A DNA stretch of 64,000 nt from contig NZ_NFJP01000006.1 in the NCBI RefSeq assembly GCF_002159915.1, forward strand, positions 84,047 to 148,046, in the 5' to 3' direction. A program made the translations under genes and the position numbers. This document shows, in pieces, positions 7,919-16,336 of this stretch. Positions within the stretch are counted from its first letter, which is position 1, and the number at the start of each line of letters is the position of its first letter. Source of the stretch: Gordonibacter sp. An230 (lineage in GTDB: Bacteria; Actinomycetota; Coriobacteriia; Coriobacteriales; Eggerthellaceae). Below the pieces are notes generated by a model. It had not been told where the DNA came from. It made no database searches and saw nothing but the letters and a program-made list of their open reading frames with translations.

Positions 7919-9382
7919 GTGGCCAAAAGCGCGTTTCGCATGCCGAGTTTGAACGAATGGCTGTTCGTGATCGGGCTTGCCTGCTACTGGCCCACGTTTC
8001 GCAACAGCTTCTTCGGCTTGGTGTTCTCGGAGGGGGGCGAGGGTCTCGGGCACCTCGATGTGGAGTACCTGTTGTTTCTGGGCTTCGTCGCGCTGTGGTG
8101 CGGCGCGTGCTTGGCTCGACCACGCCTTGTGGAGGCGTTTTTGGCAGCGCGTCGTTTCGCGGTGTGCGGTCTTTGCGTGCTGGCTTCCGTCGGCATGTCG
8201 CTGGTCTACTGCGTCGATGCGTTCGATTTGCCTTGGGCGGCGTCGTTCGCGGGCGTGGCGTTTTCGTCTGCCGGCTTCGTCGTCCTCACGTTTGCATGGT
8301 CGAACGAGGTTGTTCGAGCGAGAAGCCGCAACCTCTTCTTCGACATCGCGCTCTCGTTTCTGTTGAGCTTCGTCCTCTCGCTCACGAGCCTTCTGCCCGG
8401 CCCGTTCTCCCTTGCGCTGCCGTTTTTCTCCTGGGCGATCTCGGGTTTGGCGTATGCGGCGTATCGTGCGCCGCGCATCGGTTCCAAAGCCGCATCGGCA
8501 TCCGCGGCGTGTGGTCGAGACGGCTTGGCGGCGCGCATTGGCTCTGCTCGCGTTGCGCTTGACGGAATCGTCGTGCTGCTCATCGCGTTTCTGGTGATCG
8601 GGGCGTTCGTGAGGGGCTTTCTCTACCTGGGTACCATCGCCTACTCGCCGGAGCAGACGACGCTGTCGAGGCGCGTCGTGTCGTTCGCGCTCTCGTTTTT
8701 GGTCGCCGTCGTCGCGTATCGGGCCGATTCGGGCAAGCCTCCCCTGTTCTGGCTCTGGACGCTCGTCTCCCTCGTCTTCTTCAGCGGTCTCTTCCTCATC
8801 GCGGCCCTCTACCCCCTCATGCCCGATCTGGCGGGCGGCGTCGCCATCACGGGGCGCACGTTCGTGTCGTTTTTCCTCTGGGTTGCGCTTGCCCTGACTG
8901 TTCGCGAGCGTGGCGGGCATCTGCTCGTGCCGGTCGTCGGCATACTGTTCATCATGGTCGAATGCGCCTCCGGTTTCTGCAGCTACTTCCTTGCGCCCGA
9001 GATCGCGCGGGCGATCGGTCTTCCGATGTCCGCGTATCTGCCGTTCTTCGCGCTGCTCATTGCGTTCATACTCATTTCCAGCACCATCGTGTTCCTTGCG
9101 TTGCTGGCCAACAGGAGGCTGGCCGAGCCGACAGATGCGCCCCGTCTCACGCGCGAGCGGGCGTGTGCCGCTTTGGGCGAGGAGCGGGGCCTGACCGCGC
9201 GTGAGGTGGAGGTGATGGAACGGTTTTCCCAGGGCAACAGTCTGAGGAAGGTCGCCGAGACGATGTTCATCTCTACGAGCACGGCGCAATCGCACGTCAA
9301 GAGCGTGTATCGTAAGTTGGGCATCCATTCCAAGCAAGAGTTGATAGACCTTGTGGGCGATCGCATGGGAAAGCGCATGTGA
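7919..9382 (+). CDS. Membrane-bound LuxR-type transcriptional regulator
   Basis: A 487-residue protein with about 12 predicted membrane helices over the first 400 residues, then a LuxR/FixJ-type helix-turn-helix at the C-terminus (LTAREVEVMERFSQG, then STAQSHVKSVYRKLGIHS). It starts at GTG 7919 behind GAAGGGG. The architecture matches a family that is abundant in Eggerthellaceae, in which a sensory membrane domain probably detects a small molecule and the cytoplasmic HTH controls the neighbouring reductase. It is transcribed away from the flavoprotein at 5878-7572 across a 346-bp divergent region. The ligand is unknown. Confidence 0.88.
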   Translation: MAKSAFRMPSLNEWLFVIGLACYWPTFRNSFFGLVFSEGGEGLGHLDVEYLLFLGFVALWCGACLARPRLVEAFLAARRFAVCGLCVLASVGMSLVYCVDAFDLPWAASFAGVAFSSAGFVVLTFAWSNEVVRARSRNLFFDIALSFLLSFVLSLTSLLPGPFSLALPFFSWAISGLAYAAYRAPRIGSKAASASAACGRDGLAARIGSARVALDGIVVLLIAFLVIGAFVRGFLYLGTIAYSPEQTTLSRRVVSFALSFLVAVVAYRADSGKPPLFWLWTLVSLVFFSGLFLIAALYPLMPDLAGGVAITGRTFVSFFLWVALALTVRERGGHLLVPVVGILFIMVECASGFCSYFLAPEIARAIGLPMSAYLPFFALLIAFILISSTIVFLALLANRRLAEPTDAPRLTRERACAALGEERGLTAREVEVMERFSQGNSLRKVAETMFISTSTAQSHVKSVYRKLGIHSKQELIDLVGDRMGKRM

Positions 9383-9717
9383 TCGATTGCGAAAGGAATT
9401 GCGTTTCCGTGCCGGAGCTGTCGCGGTCGCGAGTCGAGGTGGGGCGTGCCTCGCGCGCGATGTCGTCGCGCTGCGGCCGCGCCGCAGCTGCATGCCGAGG
9501 GTTGACGTTGGCTGGCCGTGCGCCGCTGCCGCGTTGACGCCGCCGTGCTGCGTGCTGCCGTCACCGCGGCGCGCCGTCGGGATGCTGCTCGCGCGCTGCG
9601 TCGCACCGCCGCAGCGCGCCGGAGCTCGTCGCTCCCCGCTCGCGCATCGGACGAGAGCGGGGGAGAAGTGCCGCCCTTTTCCCATGCGCCCTTGCCGGCT
9701 CGTGCTACACTTTCCCC
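9383..9717. other. GC-rich intergenic region
   Basis: No gene is seen. The sequence is a GC-rich mix of GCGC/GCCG words without a clear terminator; it ends in the -10 box of the yigZ-like gene. Confidence 0.5.
9706..9711 (+). promoter_or_regulatory. -10 box placing transcription start on the ATG (leaderless)
   Basis: TACACT at 9706-9711. Six bases separate it from the ATG at 9718, so the expected +1 is the A of the start codon, and no ribosome binding site is present. Confidence 0.55.
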
Positions 9718-10353
9718 ATGACTTCCTATACGACCATAGCGGGACGCGCCGTCGCGGAGATCGAGGAAAAGAAGAGCCGCTTCATCGCCAGCCTTGCGCA
9801 CGTAGAGACGGAGGAGGAGGCGCTCGCGTTCTTGGAGGAGGTGCGCGCGGCCAATCGCATGGCGCGTCACAATGTGTACGCTTACGTGCTGCGCGAAGGC
9901 GGTGCGGGTGCGGCGGGACGCGTGCGGTACTCCGACGACGGCGAGCCGCAAAAGACCGCCGGACTGCCCACGTTGGAGGTGCTGCAGCACGCGAGCCTCA
10001 CCGATGTGGCGGCGGTGGTCACGCGCTATTTCGGCGGTGTGCTCCTTGGCACGGGCGGGCTTGTGCGCGCCTACACCCAGGCGACCCAAGCGGGCGTTGA
10101 GGCGGCGGAGCTCGTGGTGGTGTCGCGCTGCGTCGATCTGGAGATTCGCACGTCTTATGCGCGCTATGAGCAGCTGGTGCGCATAGCCGCCGATTGCGGG
10201 GCGAAAGTGCTCGACACGGGGTTCGCCGACGAGGTGATGCTGCGGTTGCGCATGCTCGACGGCACGCAGGCGCCGCTGCTTGCGAAGCTCACCGAACTCG
10301 AGCGAGGCCAAGAGCGCGTGTGTGTGAGCGATCCTGTGGACGCGGCGTTCTGA
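9718..10353 (+). CDS. yigZ: YigZ / IMPACT family protein
   Basis: A 211-residue member of the YigZ/IMPACT (UPF0029) family. The N-terminal IMPACT domain shows the family segments EIEEKKSRFIASL, a YSDDGEPQKTAG block and VVTRYFGGVLLGTGGLVRAY. The C-terminal part is the ferredoxin-like UPF0029 domain. Length is normal for bacterial YigZ (about 200). Bacterial members have no firmly established function; eukaryotic IMPACT acts on the GCN2 stress pathway. It is a single-gene unit with its own -10 box immediately before the ATG, apparently leaderless. Confidence 0.92.
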   Translation: MTSYTTIAGRAVAEIEEKKSRFIASLAHVETEEEALAFLEEVRAANRMARHNVYAYVLREGGAGAAGRVRYSDDGEPQKTAGLPTLEVLQHASLTDVAAVVTRYFGGVLLGTGGLVRAYTQATQAGVEAAELVVVSRCVDLEIRTSYARYEQLVRIAADCGAKVLDTGFADEVMLRLRMLDGTQAPLLAKLTELERGQERVCVSDPVDAAF

Positions 10354-10827
10354 ACGGCGCGCTGGCCTCGGCGCGGCAGGGACGCGTCGCAACGTGCGGC
10401 AGAGAGCGGCGCGCCAGGGGCACATCGCGTGCGCCGAGGTCGGCGGGCTGGGCGATGATCGTTGGGCATAGTGCGGTGCGCGCGGCAGGGAGCGCGTCAG
10501 ACGCGCTGCAGGAAGCGACGCGGCAGAGAAACATTGGGTATGCTGCGGCAGGTGGAGTCGGCGATCATTGGGCGCGGCATCGAATGGTCTTTTGGTTCGG
10601 TTGGATGGTGCGGAGGGAGGCCGCCCGCAGCTTGACGGGCGCAGATTGGCATGCAGCGCGCGACGGAGGGCGCGCCGTGTAACGACCTGCGGTGCGTCGA
10701 CGGTCCTCTGCGAGGCGTCGTACGCAGCGACACGAGATGCGCCTGAAGGCAACCTGCGGGGTGCTGCCGCATGACGGCCTGAACCGCGCAGTGCCCACGG
10801 GGCCTCATCTCCCCTATAATAGGCGGC
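10354..10827. other. Non-coding gap with scattered short repeats
   Basis: No gene is seen over 474 bases. The motif GCGGCAGRGA occurs four times on the plus strand (10373, 10396, 10482, 10520), with a fifth partial copy near 10547. They are irregularly spaced, so this is not a CRISPR. Confidence 0.4.
10815..10820 (+). promoter_or_regulatory. TATAAT box directly upstream of the kinase start (leaderless)
   Basis: TATAAT ends 7 nt before the ATG at 10828, so the transcript should begin at or one base before the start codon. No ribosome binding site is present. Confidence 0.6.
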
Positions 10828-12807
10828 ATGGCGCGCAACCAACAGCTCATACTGGATCGGTATCGACCCATCGCCGAGGCGGGGACGGGCGGCTTCGGCA
10901 CAGTGCAGGTTGCATGGGACACGCGCATCCAGCGCAAGGTTGCCATCAAATGCATCGGCCTCGACGAGGTGGATACGATGCGTGTGGCATCGGGCGGTCC
11001 TAGCGGCCAAAACCACCCGGTCGGCTCAGGAGGTGCGACCGATGTCCTCGGCGGTTCCGGCCCCACCTGGGAGGCGGAGTCTGCAGATCTTGACGCCCCT
11101 GCGTTTTCCGATGACGAGGAAACGGCGTTGTTCGACATGATGGGTCGCTCTGTCAGCATGCTCGACAACGACTACCCGGCGCGCGTACTTGCGCGTACGC
11201 CGGGTCTCGACGAGGCTCGCACGGCGGCGTTGTTGTCCGATGCCAACATCGTGACCGTGTACGATTTCGAGGTGCAGGGCTCCACGGCCTACCTCATCAT
11301 GGAGTACGTGGACGGCATCACGCTCAGCGAGCTTCTCGAGCGTTTCGGAGACAGGATATCGCTCAACGCGGTGGCCGCCGTGTTCGCAGCGGTGTCGCAT
11401 GCGCTGGAGGTGGCGCACGACAATCAGGTCCTGCATTTGGATATCAAGCCCGACAACGTGCTCGTCAACCGTCAAGGCCAGGTGAAGGTGACCGACTTCG
11501 GCCTGGCCGTGCTTGCCGACGCCTCTGGCTTCGGCGTGGCGGGCGGCGGCACCGTCGGTTACATGCCGCTCGAGCAGATGCGCCAGGAGAGCCTCGACGC
11601 GCGCTGCGACGAGTGGGCTCTCGCCTCGGTGACCTACGAGATGCTGGCGGGCGAGAACCCCTTTCTCGCAGAAGACCTTCCGCGGGCCGAAGCTGCCATC
11701 GAAGATGCCGAGCTCGTGCTGCCGTCCTTGTGCTGGGACGAACTCGATCCGGCGATCGACGACGTGATCTTCCGTGCGCTTGACCCTGATCGCGAAGAGC
11801 GTTACGACAACGTGACTGAATTCGCCGATGAACTGGAGCCTTTCCTGGGCGATCCGAAACGGGGCACGCGCGAGCTGGCCGCCATCGTGGGCTACGCCGA
11901 CGAGGAAGAGGTCGATGACGAGCCCGTTCCCGCTTCGCGCGCGCCGCGCGCACCGTTGCGCGAGCGCATCACGCCGGGGCATCGAAGGGCGGCCGCCCGG
12001 GCGCTCGGCGCGCTGGGCTCGGCGCTGGTCGCGTTCGTTGCACTGGGGAGCATTCCGGAGGCAAGCGGGTTGGGCAACCCACTGTTCTGGGGATTGTTGG
12101 CGATGGTCGCTTTTGCGGGGGCGCTCAAGCCGCATTTGGGGGCATTGCTATCGTACGGCACGCTGAGCGTGGCGCTTGTGGTGCAGGGGGCGCCGGCCGT
12201 TGGCTGTGCGCTGATGGCGGCTACGGGCGCCTGGTGGTACTTCGTCGGACGGGAGGGCGACGCCGAAGCGAACGTCGCTCTGGCAGCGCCGTTGGTCGGT
12301 GCGCTGGGAGGCGGCCAGCTCGCGCCGCTTGCAGCAGGCTTCTGCCTCTCGCCTGCCCGAGCGTTTGTGACCGCGGCATTCTCTTTGTCGACGGCCGCGG
12401 TTCTCGCGGCGCTCGGTTCCGGATCGCTTCTAGGATGGGACGCGCCTGCGCATATCGCGTCCGCGTTCGACGGCTCCAGCGTGCAGGCTCTGCTCGGCTC
12501 GATGCTTATGAGTCCTGCGTTTTGGTGCGTGGCGGCAAGCTGGCTTGTGGCGGCGTTCACGCTTGCGTTCGTCAGGCAGCGCCCTACGCGCGTGTTTGCG
12601 GTGCTTGGCACGGTATGCGCTGCATCGGTTCTGGTTGCGGGCATCTGCGCGGCGGCATGGGCGGCGTCAGGCGGACTTACCTGGATGCCGTCCGTCCGTA
12701 ACCTCGCTGGCACTGTCGTTGCTGTTGTTGCCATGCTGCTCGCCTGCAGTTTGGTGCCCGATCCGGCGTTTTGCGAGGCGGATCCTGAAGAAGGGGCAGC
12801 GGCATAG
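10828..12807 (+). CDS. Membrane-anchored Ser/Thr protein kinase
   Basis: A 659-residue Hanks-type kinase fused to a polytopic membrane domain. Visible: glycine loop GTGGFGTV (about 19-26), ATP-binding Lys41 in VAIK, probable helix-C Glu129, catalytic HLDIKPDN (Asp205, Lys207, Asn210) and DFG (223-225). Between Lys41 and helix C there is an acidic, Gly-rich insertion of about 75 residues, where bacterial kinases normally have about 15. The activation-segment APE triad reads PLE. From about residue 390 there are seven or eight membrane helices instead of the usual single helix plus PASTA domains, so it is not a classical PknB. The partner phosphatase and substrates are not in the window. Confidence 0.88.
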   Translation: MARNQQLILDRYRPIAEAGTGGFGTVQVAWDTRIQRKVAIKCIGLDEVDTMRVASGGPSGQNHPVGSGGATDVLGGSGPTWEAESADLDAPAFSDDEETALFDMMGRSVSMLDNDYPARVLARTPGLDEARTAALLSDANIVTVYDFEVQGSTAYLIMEYVDGITLSELLERFGDRISLNAVAAVFAAVSHALEVAHDNQVLHLDIKPDNVLVNRQGQVKVTDFGLAVLADASGFGVAGGGTVGYMPLEQMRQESLDARCDEWALASVTYEMLAGENPFLAEDLPRAEAAIEDAELVLPSLCWDELDPAIDDVIFRALDPDREERYDNVTEFADELEPFLGDPKRGTRELAAIVGYADEEEVDDEPVPASRAPRAPLRERITPGHRRAAARALGALGSALVAFVALGSIPEASGLGNPLFWGLLAMVAFAGALKPHLGALLSYGTLSVALVVQGAPAVGCALMAATGAWWYFVGREGDAEANVALAAPLVGALGGGQLAPLAAGFCLSPARAFVTAAFSLSTAAVLAALGSGSLLGWDAPAHIASAFDGSSVQALLGSMLMSPAFWCVAASWLVAAFTLAFVRQRPTRVFAVLGTVCAASVLVAGICAAAWAASGGLTWMPSVRNLAGTVVAVVAMLLACSLVPDPAFCEADPEEGAAA

Positions 12808-13200
12808 CGCATGCGGAAGGCATCTGCTTGTGCAGGTCGGCTGAGCGCAGGAATGAGCAGGCGAATGCGGATGCGGGACGCGAACGGGTCGGGCGCTCGC
12901 GCGCATGCGCAGGCGTGGAGCGCGGGAGTGGCTGCATGGTCGCGCATGGGCGGGTGCGCTGATGGGCAGATGGGAATGCTGGGCGAGGATCCCTGCGAAT
13001 GCGGGCGTTGTGGCGGATGCGGCGGGACCGCAGGCGAACTTGGGCGAACGCAGATGGGTGCTCCGTTCGAGAGCTCCGTCGCGCTCTGTGAAAGCACGGG
13101 GTGCGCTTAGCCAGATGCCGGCTTGGCGTCGCAATTCCTCCAAGTGATGCTTCGCGCGGGCACGCCACGCGTTCGATCATACCCAGCATCTGGGCTTTCG
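12808..13200. other. Intergenic region without a recognisable gene
   Basis: Rich in GCG/ATGC words, with no supported reading frame, tRNA or terminator. Confidence 0.4.
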
Positions 13201-13740
13201 ATCAACGGGTCTGTCTGTTTGTTGTTAGATCGGAATCAATTTGAATTCGCGTATGTCGTATTTCAGATTGGCCTTTTGCGAATAGGCGAAGCGGAATGCC
13301 TTCCTGTTAGGCAAAGGGGTCGGCCAAGGCATTGAGCGGGGTTTATAGCGGGGTGATCTGGTCTCTGCTAACTTTGGCTTGATTGCAGATGCCCTCGTTT
13401 ATTGTCGAATCGCCGTTGATGCGAATCTGCGTTCGCTAGATCTCGAGCTGGGCCTCTCCGATTGGGCGCTTGGGAAGGCCTTCTCCAATGAACGGGGTCT
13501 TCCGAAGCGCTGGTAGGGCCTTGCGCAACGGGTCAATCTTGCCTGTGTCAATGGCGGTTTAACAAAAGTGGATGCGTCCTCTTTGACGCAAAATTTGCCA
13601 GACTGCTATGTGCCCTTCCCTTTTGGCTTCGCATTGCCGTTGATGCATCCCGACGATCTGGGGAAGCGAGAGATCTTCGGTGGTTGTTTCTATGAACGCT
13701 CCCAATTCGGTCAAATGTAAATGTGTAGCAATCTGGCGAT
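13200..13740 (+). pseudogene. Decayed, unrecognised gene
   Basis: AT-richer than the flanks. Protein-like segments can be joined across frames: a first piece ending LLRIGEAECLPVRQRGRPRH near 13335, then in another frame LISANFGLIADALVYCRI through LSDWALGKAFSNERGLPKRW, interrupted by TAG codons near 13340 and 13515, and then QNLPDCYVPFPFGFALPL to a TAA near 13720. Hydrophobic and charged residues alternate as in a globular protein, but no family is recognised and no start is evident. Inverted-repeat arms (13589-13608 and 13726-13745) lie inside it. Confidence 0.35.
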
Positions 13741-13995
13741 CTTTGTTACGTATCTCCTTGCATTGACGGCAAAGACGAAATCGATGGAGAGCTCTAGTGG
13801 GTCCAAGGTTGCTCATCTGCATGTGGTTCGAGCTTGGAGTCCGGATCTAGCGCATGCCAAGCTGCATCAATCTTGAACCAGCGGCAGATGTGTCCTTTTC
13901 GCGATTGCTCGTGGATGTCAGCGAAAGAGGAAATTTGGAAAGAGGGATGTCCGACCGACGCCGAGTTTGCCGCTGCTTCGATTCTGCCGATGAAG

Positions 13996-15414
13996 CTATA
14001 ATCCGACGAGTTCTTGCAACTCCTTTCTGCTGTGCACGCCGAGTTTGGCGTACAGGCGCCGCGCGTGGCCGCGCACCGTGTTCTCGGCGATGAACAGCGT
14101 TTCGGCGATGTAGGCCTTGCTGCGCCCCTTGCACAGCAGCTGCATGACCTCGATCTCCCGGACGGTGAGGTCGTGCTGCTTCCCGATGGCCGCGCAGCGC
14201 TCGTCGATGAGGGCGAAGTCGTGCGGCGCCGGGCTCGACTCGTCGAGGTCGGAGAAGATGCGCTGCATGGTGGGGTCGCGATAGTCCAGCAGCAGGCTGA
14301 GCGCGATCATGATGGCGAACAGCAGCACGAGGGCGAGCGTGGGGCTCATGGCCGGCGCGACGAGGCCGCTCGAGCCCAGCAGCCTCCCCAGGTAGTTCGG
14401 CAGCGTGTACGCGAGCCAGCCCAGGCCGAACACGACGTAGGGGTGCAGGTTGCTGTGGTGGGCGATGTCTGAGAGCAGCAGCCAGAGGAACACCACCACC
14501 AGGTAGGATATGCTCGTGGAGCACATGGCTTGCAGGCCGGCCGTGGGCTCGAACACGCTGAGCACGAGCATCGCCCCGATGAGCAGCATGATGCCCCGCC
14601 ACAGCTGCGCGAAGCTGACCGAGCGACGTTTGACGATGACCCACCAGAGGATGAGCAGCGACACGGCCACTTCGATGACGTGGCCCAGCAGCGATGCGTT
14701 GGGCAGCGGGTTGTCGTACATGCTGGGCAGCCCGCCGATGAAGGCGTAGACGAACGCGTAGGCGGCCACGCATGCGAACACCTTCCAGAGCGACCCGAAC
14801 GTTTCCGCGGTGTAGCGGATGTCAGTGGTGGGAAGAGGCTGCTGCCGCTTGAACGAGCGAGACAGAAACGTCGTTGACAGCAGCGGCAAGCAGCATGCGG
14901 CCGCGGTGCCGGCTTCGGCGGGCAGCGCCGTGATGATCGACTTCGCAATCGCTCCCAGGATGCAGGCGGCGAAAATGCAGCCGAGGGCGTTGCGCAGGGC
15001 CAGGCCGCTGTAGAACACGCCCCACCGTAGGTAGCCCCATCCCAGGCAAACGCCGCCGAGGGCCACGACGGCTCCGCTTAGGAGCGGAGGAAACGCCACC
15101 GCGCTCGACCCGGCGGCGTAAAGGGCCGTGGTGGCGCAGCCGATGGCGGTGAGCACGATGTCCGAGGCTTGTATGCGCGTGCGGTTCGGCTTCTCGGCCC
15201 GACGAAACGCGACGGCCATCACGACGAGGAACACGGACTGGGCCAGGTACAGGGAGAACCACGAGTTGCCGCTCCCCGACGGGTACGGCTTGTTCGAGTT
15301 GAGCCACAGTATCCACGTGTGCATGGTCCACAGCCCGAAGCACGGAAACGCCGCCGCGAGCAGCGACATTCGGGATCGACTCTGCGACCGTTCGAGCATC
15401 GACAGTTCAGCCAT
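13996..15414 (-). CDS. Membrane-bound LuxR-type transcriptional regulator
   Basis: 472 residues from ATG 15414, chosen because AAGGGGA lies 7 nt upstream. About 12 membrane helices are followed by a short linker and a LuxR HTH (LTVREIEVMQLLCKG, then ENTVRGHARRLYAKLGVHS). It is divergent from the cytochrome-flavoprotein operon at 15696 and its likely regulator. A TATAAT box on this strand lies at 15479-15484. Confidence 0.88.
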   Translation of the reverse strand: MAELSMLERSQSRSRMSLLAAAFPCFGLWTMHTWILWLNSNKPYPSGSGNSWFSLYLAQSVFLVVMAVAFRRAEKPNRTRIQASDIVLTAIGCATTALYAAGSSAVAFPPLLSGAVVALGGVCLGWGYLRWGVFYSGLALRNALGCIFAACILGAIAKSIITALPAEAGTAAACCLPLLSTTFLSRSFKRQQPLPTTDIRYTAETFGSLWKVFACVAAYAFVYAFIGGLPSMYDNPLPNASLLGHVIEVAVSLLILWWVIVKRRSVSFAQLWRGIMLLIGAMLVLSVFEPTAGLQAMCSTSISYLVVVFLWLLLSDIAHHSNLHPYVVFGLGWLAYTLPNYLGRLLGSSGLVAPAMSPTLALVLLFAIMIALSLLLDYRDPTMQRIFSDLDESSPAPHDFALIDERCAAIGKQHDLTVREIEVMQLLCKGRSKAYIAETLFIAENTVRGHARRLYAKLGVHSRKELQELVGL

Positions 15415-15478
15415 GATCGTCCCCTTACGCAACGCGTCGGATGCGCCCCTCTGCGCGATCCGCGAATCCCTCCCCTCG

Positions 15479-15484
15479 ATTATA
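15479..15484 (-). promoter_or_regulatory. -10 box of the second LuxR regulator
   Basis: Plus-strand ATTATA reads TATAAT on the minus strand, about 65 nt before the ATG. Confidence 0.55.
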
Positions 15485-15695
15485 GGAGCGTTCTTCCGCC
15501 CGTTCGGCCCGTTCGGGCAAAACAACACCTTTCGTGCCTAGGGAAAAAACCAGCCTGCTCCCCTTCGTGCCCATCGGCGAGGAAAAGAGGACACGGTTCG
15601 TAGCTAGAACGCATGCGGCATCGCAGGCATAGTCGTCGTAGGCCGCAGGAGGCGGTCGGAGTAAGGAATGCGATGCGTAACGAGAGGAGGGACAA

Positions 15696-16319
15696 ATGGG
15701 GATGAATCGCGGAACCGTGCAAGCGCGGAGCCGATGCGCCGCGATGGCGACGGCGATGGCCGTGGCGGCGGCGACCTTCGCCATCGCGGGGCTGTTGAGC
15801 GCATGCGCGCCGAAGCAGCAGCAGGCGGACGCTTCGTCCGACGAAGGCGCAGACGCGGCGATCACGGTGGCGTGGTCGGCGGACATGGCGTGCTCGTCGT
15901 GTCATACGCACGAAGCGCAGACGGAGTCCGACACGGCCTGCCTGGCAAGCAAGCACGAGGCAGATTCGTGCGAAAGTTGCCATGGGACAGCGGAGAGCCT
16001 TGCGGGCGCGCATGCGAACGCCTCGGCCGACGGATCCATGCCGACGAAACTGAGCAAGGAGCATGCGGTAAGCGAGGAAGCATGCCTCGCCTGCCATGGA
16101 AGCTGGGATGAACTGGCTGCGAAGAGCGTGGACGTGACGGTTCTCACCGATGCCGATGGCACGACGGTCAACCCGCACGCGATGGATCGAACGGGCGACC
16201 ACGCCGCCATCACCTGCACGAGCTGCCATAGCGTGCACGAGGCCGAGACCGATCAGAAAGAGCTCTGCCTGAGCTGTCATCACGAGGACGTGTTCGAATG
16301 TCGAACGTGCCACGAATAG
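15696..16319 (+). CDS. Six-haem cytochrome c lipoprotein (electron donor to the flavoprotein)
   Basis: A 207-residue lipoprotein. The signal peptide ends in LLSAC, so it is anchored on the outer face of the membrane. It has six CXXCH haem-binding motifs (CSSCH, CESCH, CLACH, CTSCH, CLSCH, CRTCH). It starts at ATG 15696 behind GAGAGGAGGG and is followed 17 nt later by a Tat flavoprotein gene. The usual design in this bacterial group is a cytochrome that takes electrons from the quinone pool and hands them to a separately encoded FAD reductase; cardiac glycoside reductase of Eggerthella lenta has this gene order. The specific acceptor here is unknown. Confidence 0.88.
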   Translation: MGMNRGTVQARSRCAAMATAMAVAAATFAIAGLLSACAPKQQQADASSDEGADAAITVAWSADMACSSCHTHEAQTESDTACLASKHEADSCESCHGTAESLAGAHANASADGSMPTKLSKEHAVSEEACLACHGSWDELAAKSVDVTVLTDADGTTVNPHAMDRTGDHAAITCTSCHSVHEAETDQKELCLSCHHEDVFECRTCHE

Positions 16320-16336
16320 AAGGAGGGGGAACTACC

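Noticed and set aside
7670..11016. Very long open frames on the minus strand across the first LuxR gene and yigZ
   Set aside because: Arg/His-rich, low-complexity translations in antisense to clear genes; typical open shadow frames of high-GC coding DNA.
13559..13822. An 87-codon minus-strand frame in the AT-richer region
   Set aside because: It lacks a ribosome binding site and lies across the arms of element D; the plus-strand fragments look more protein-like.
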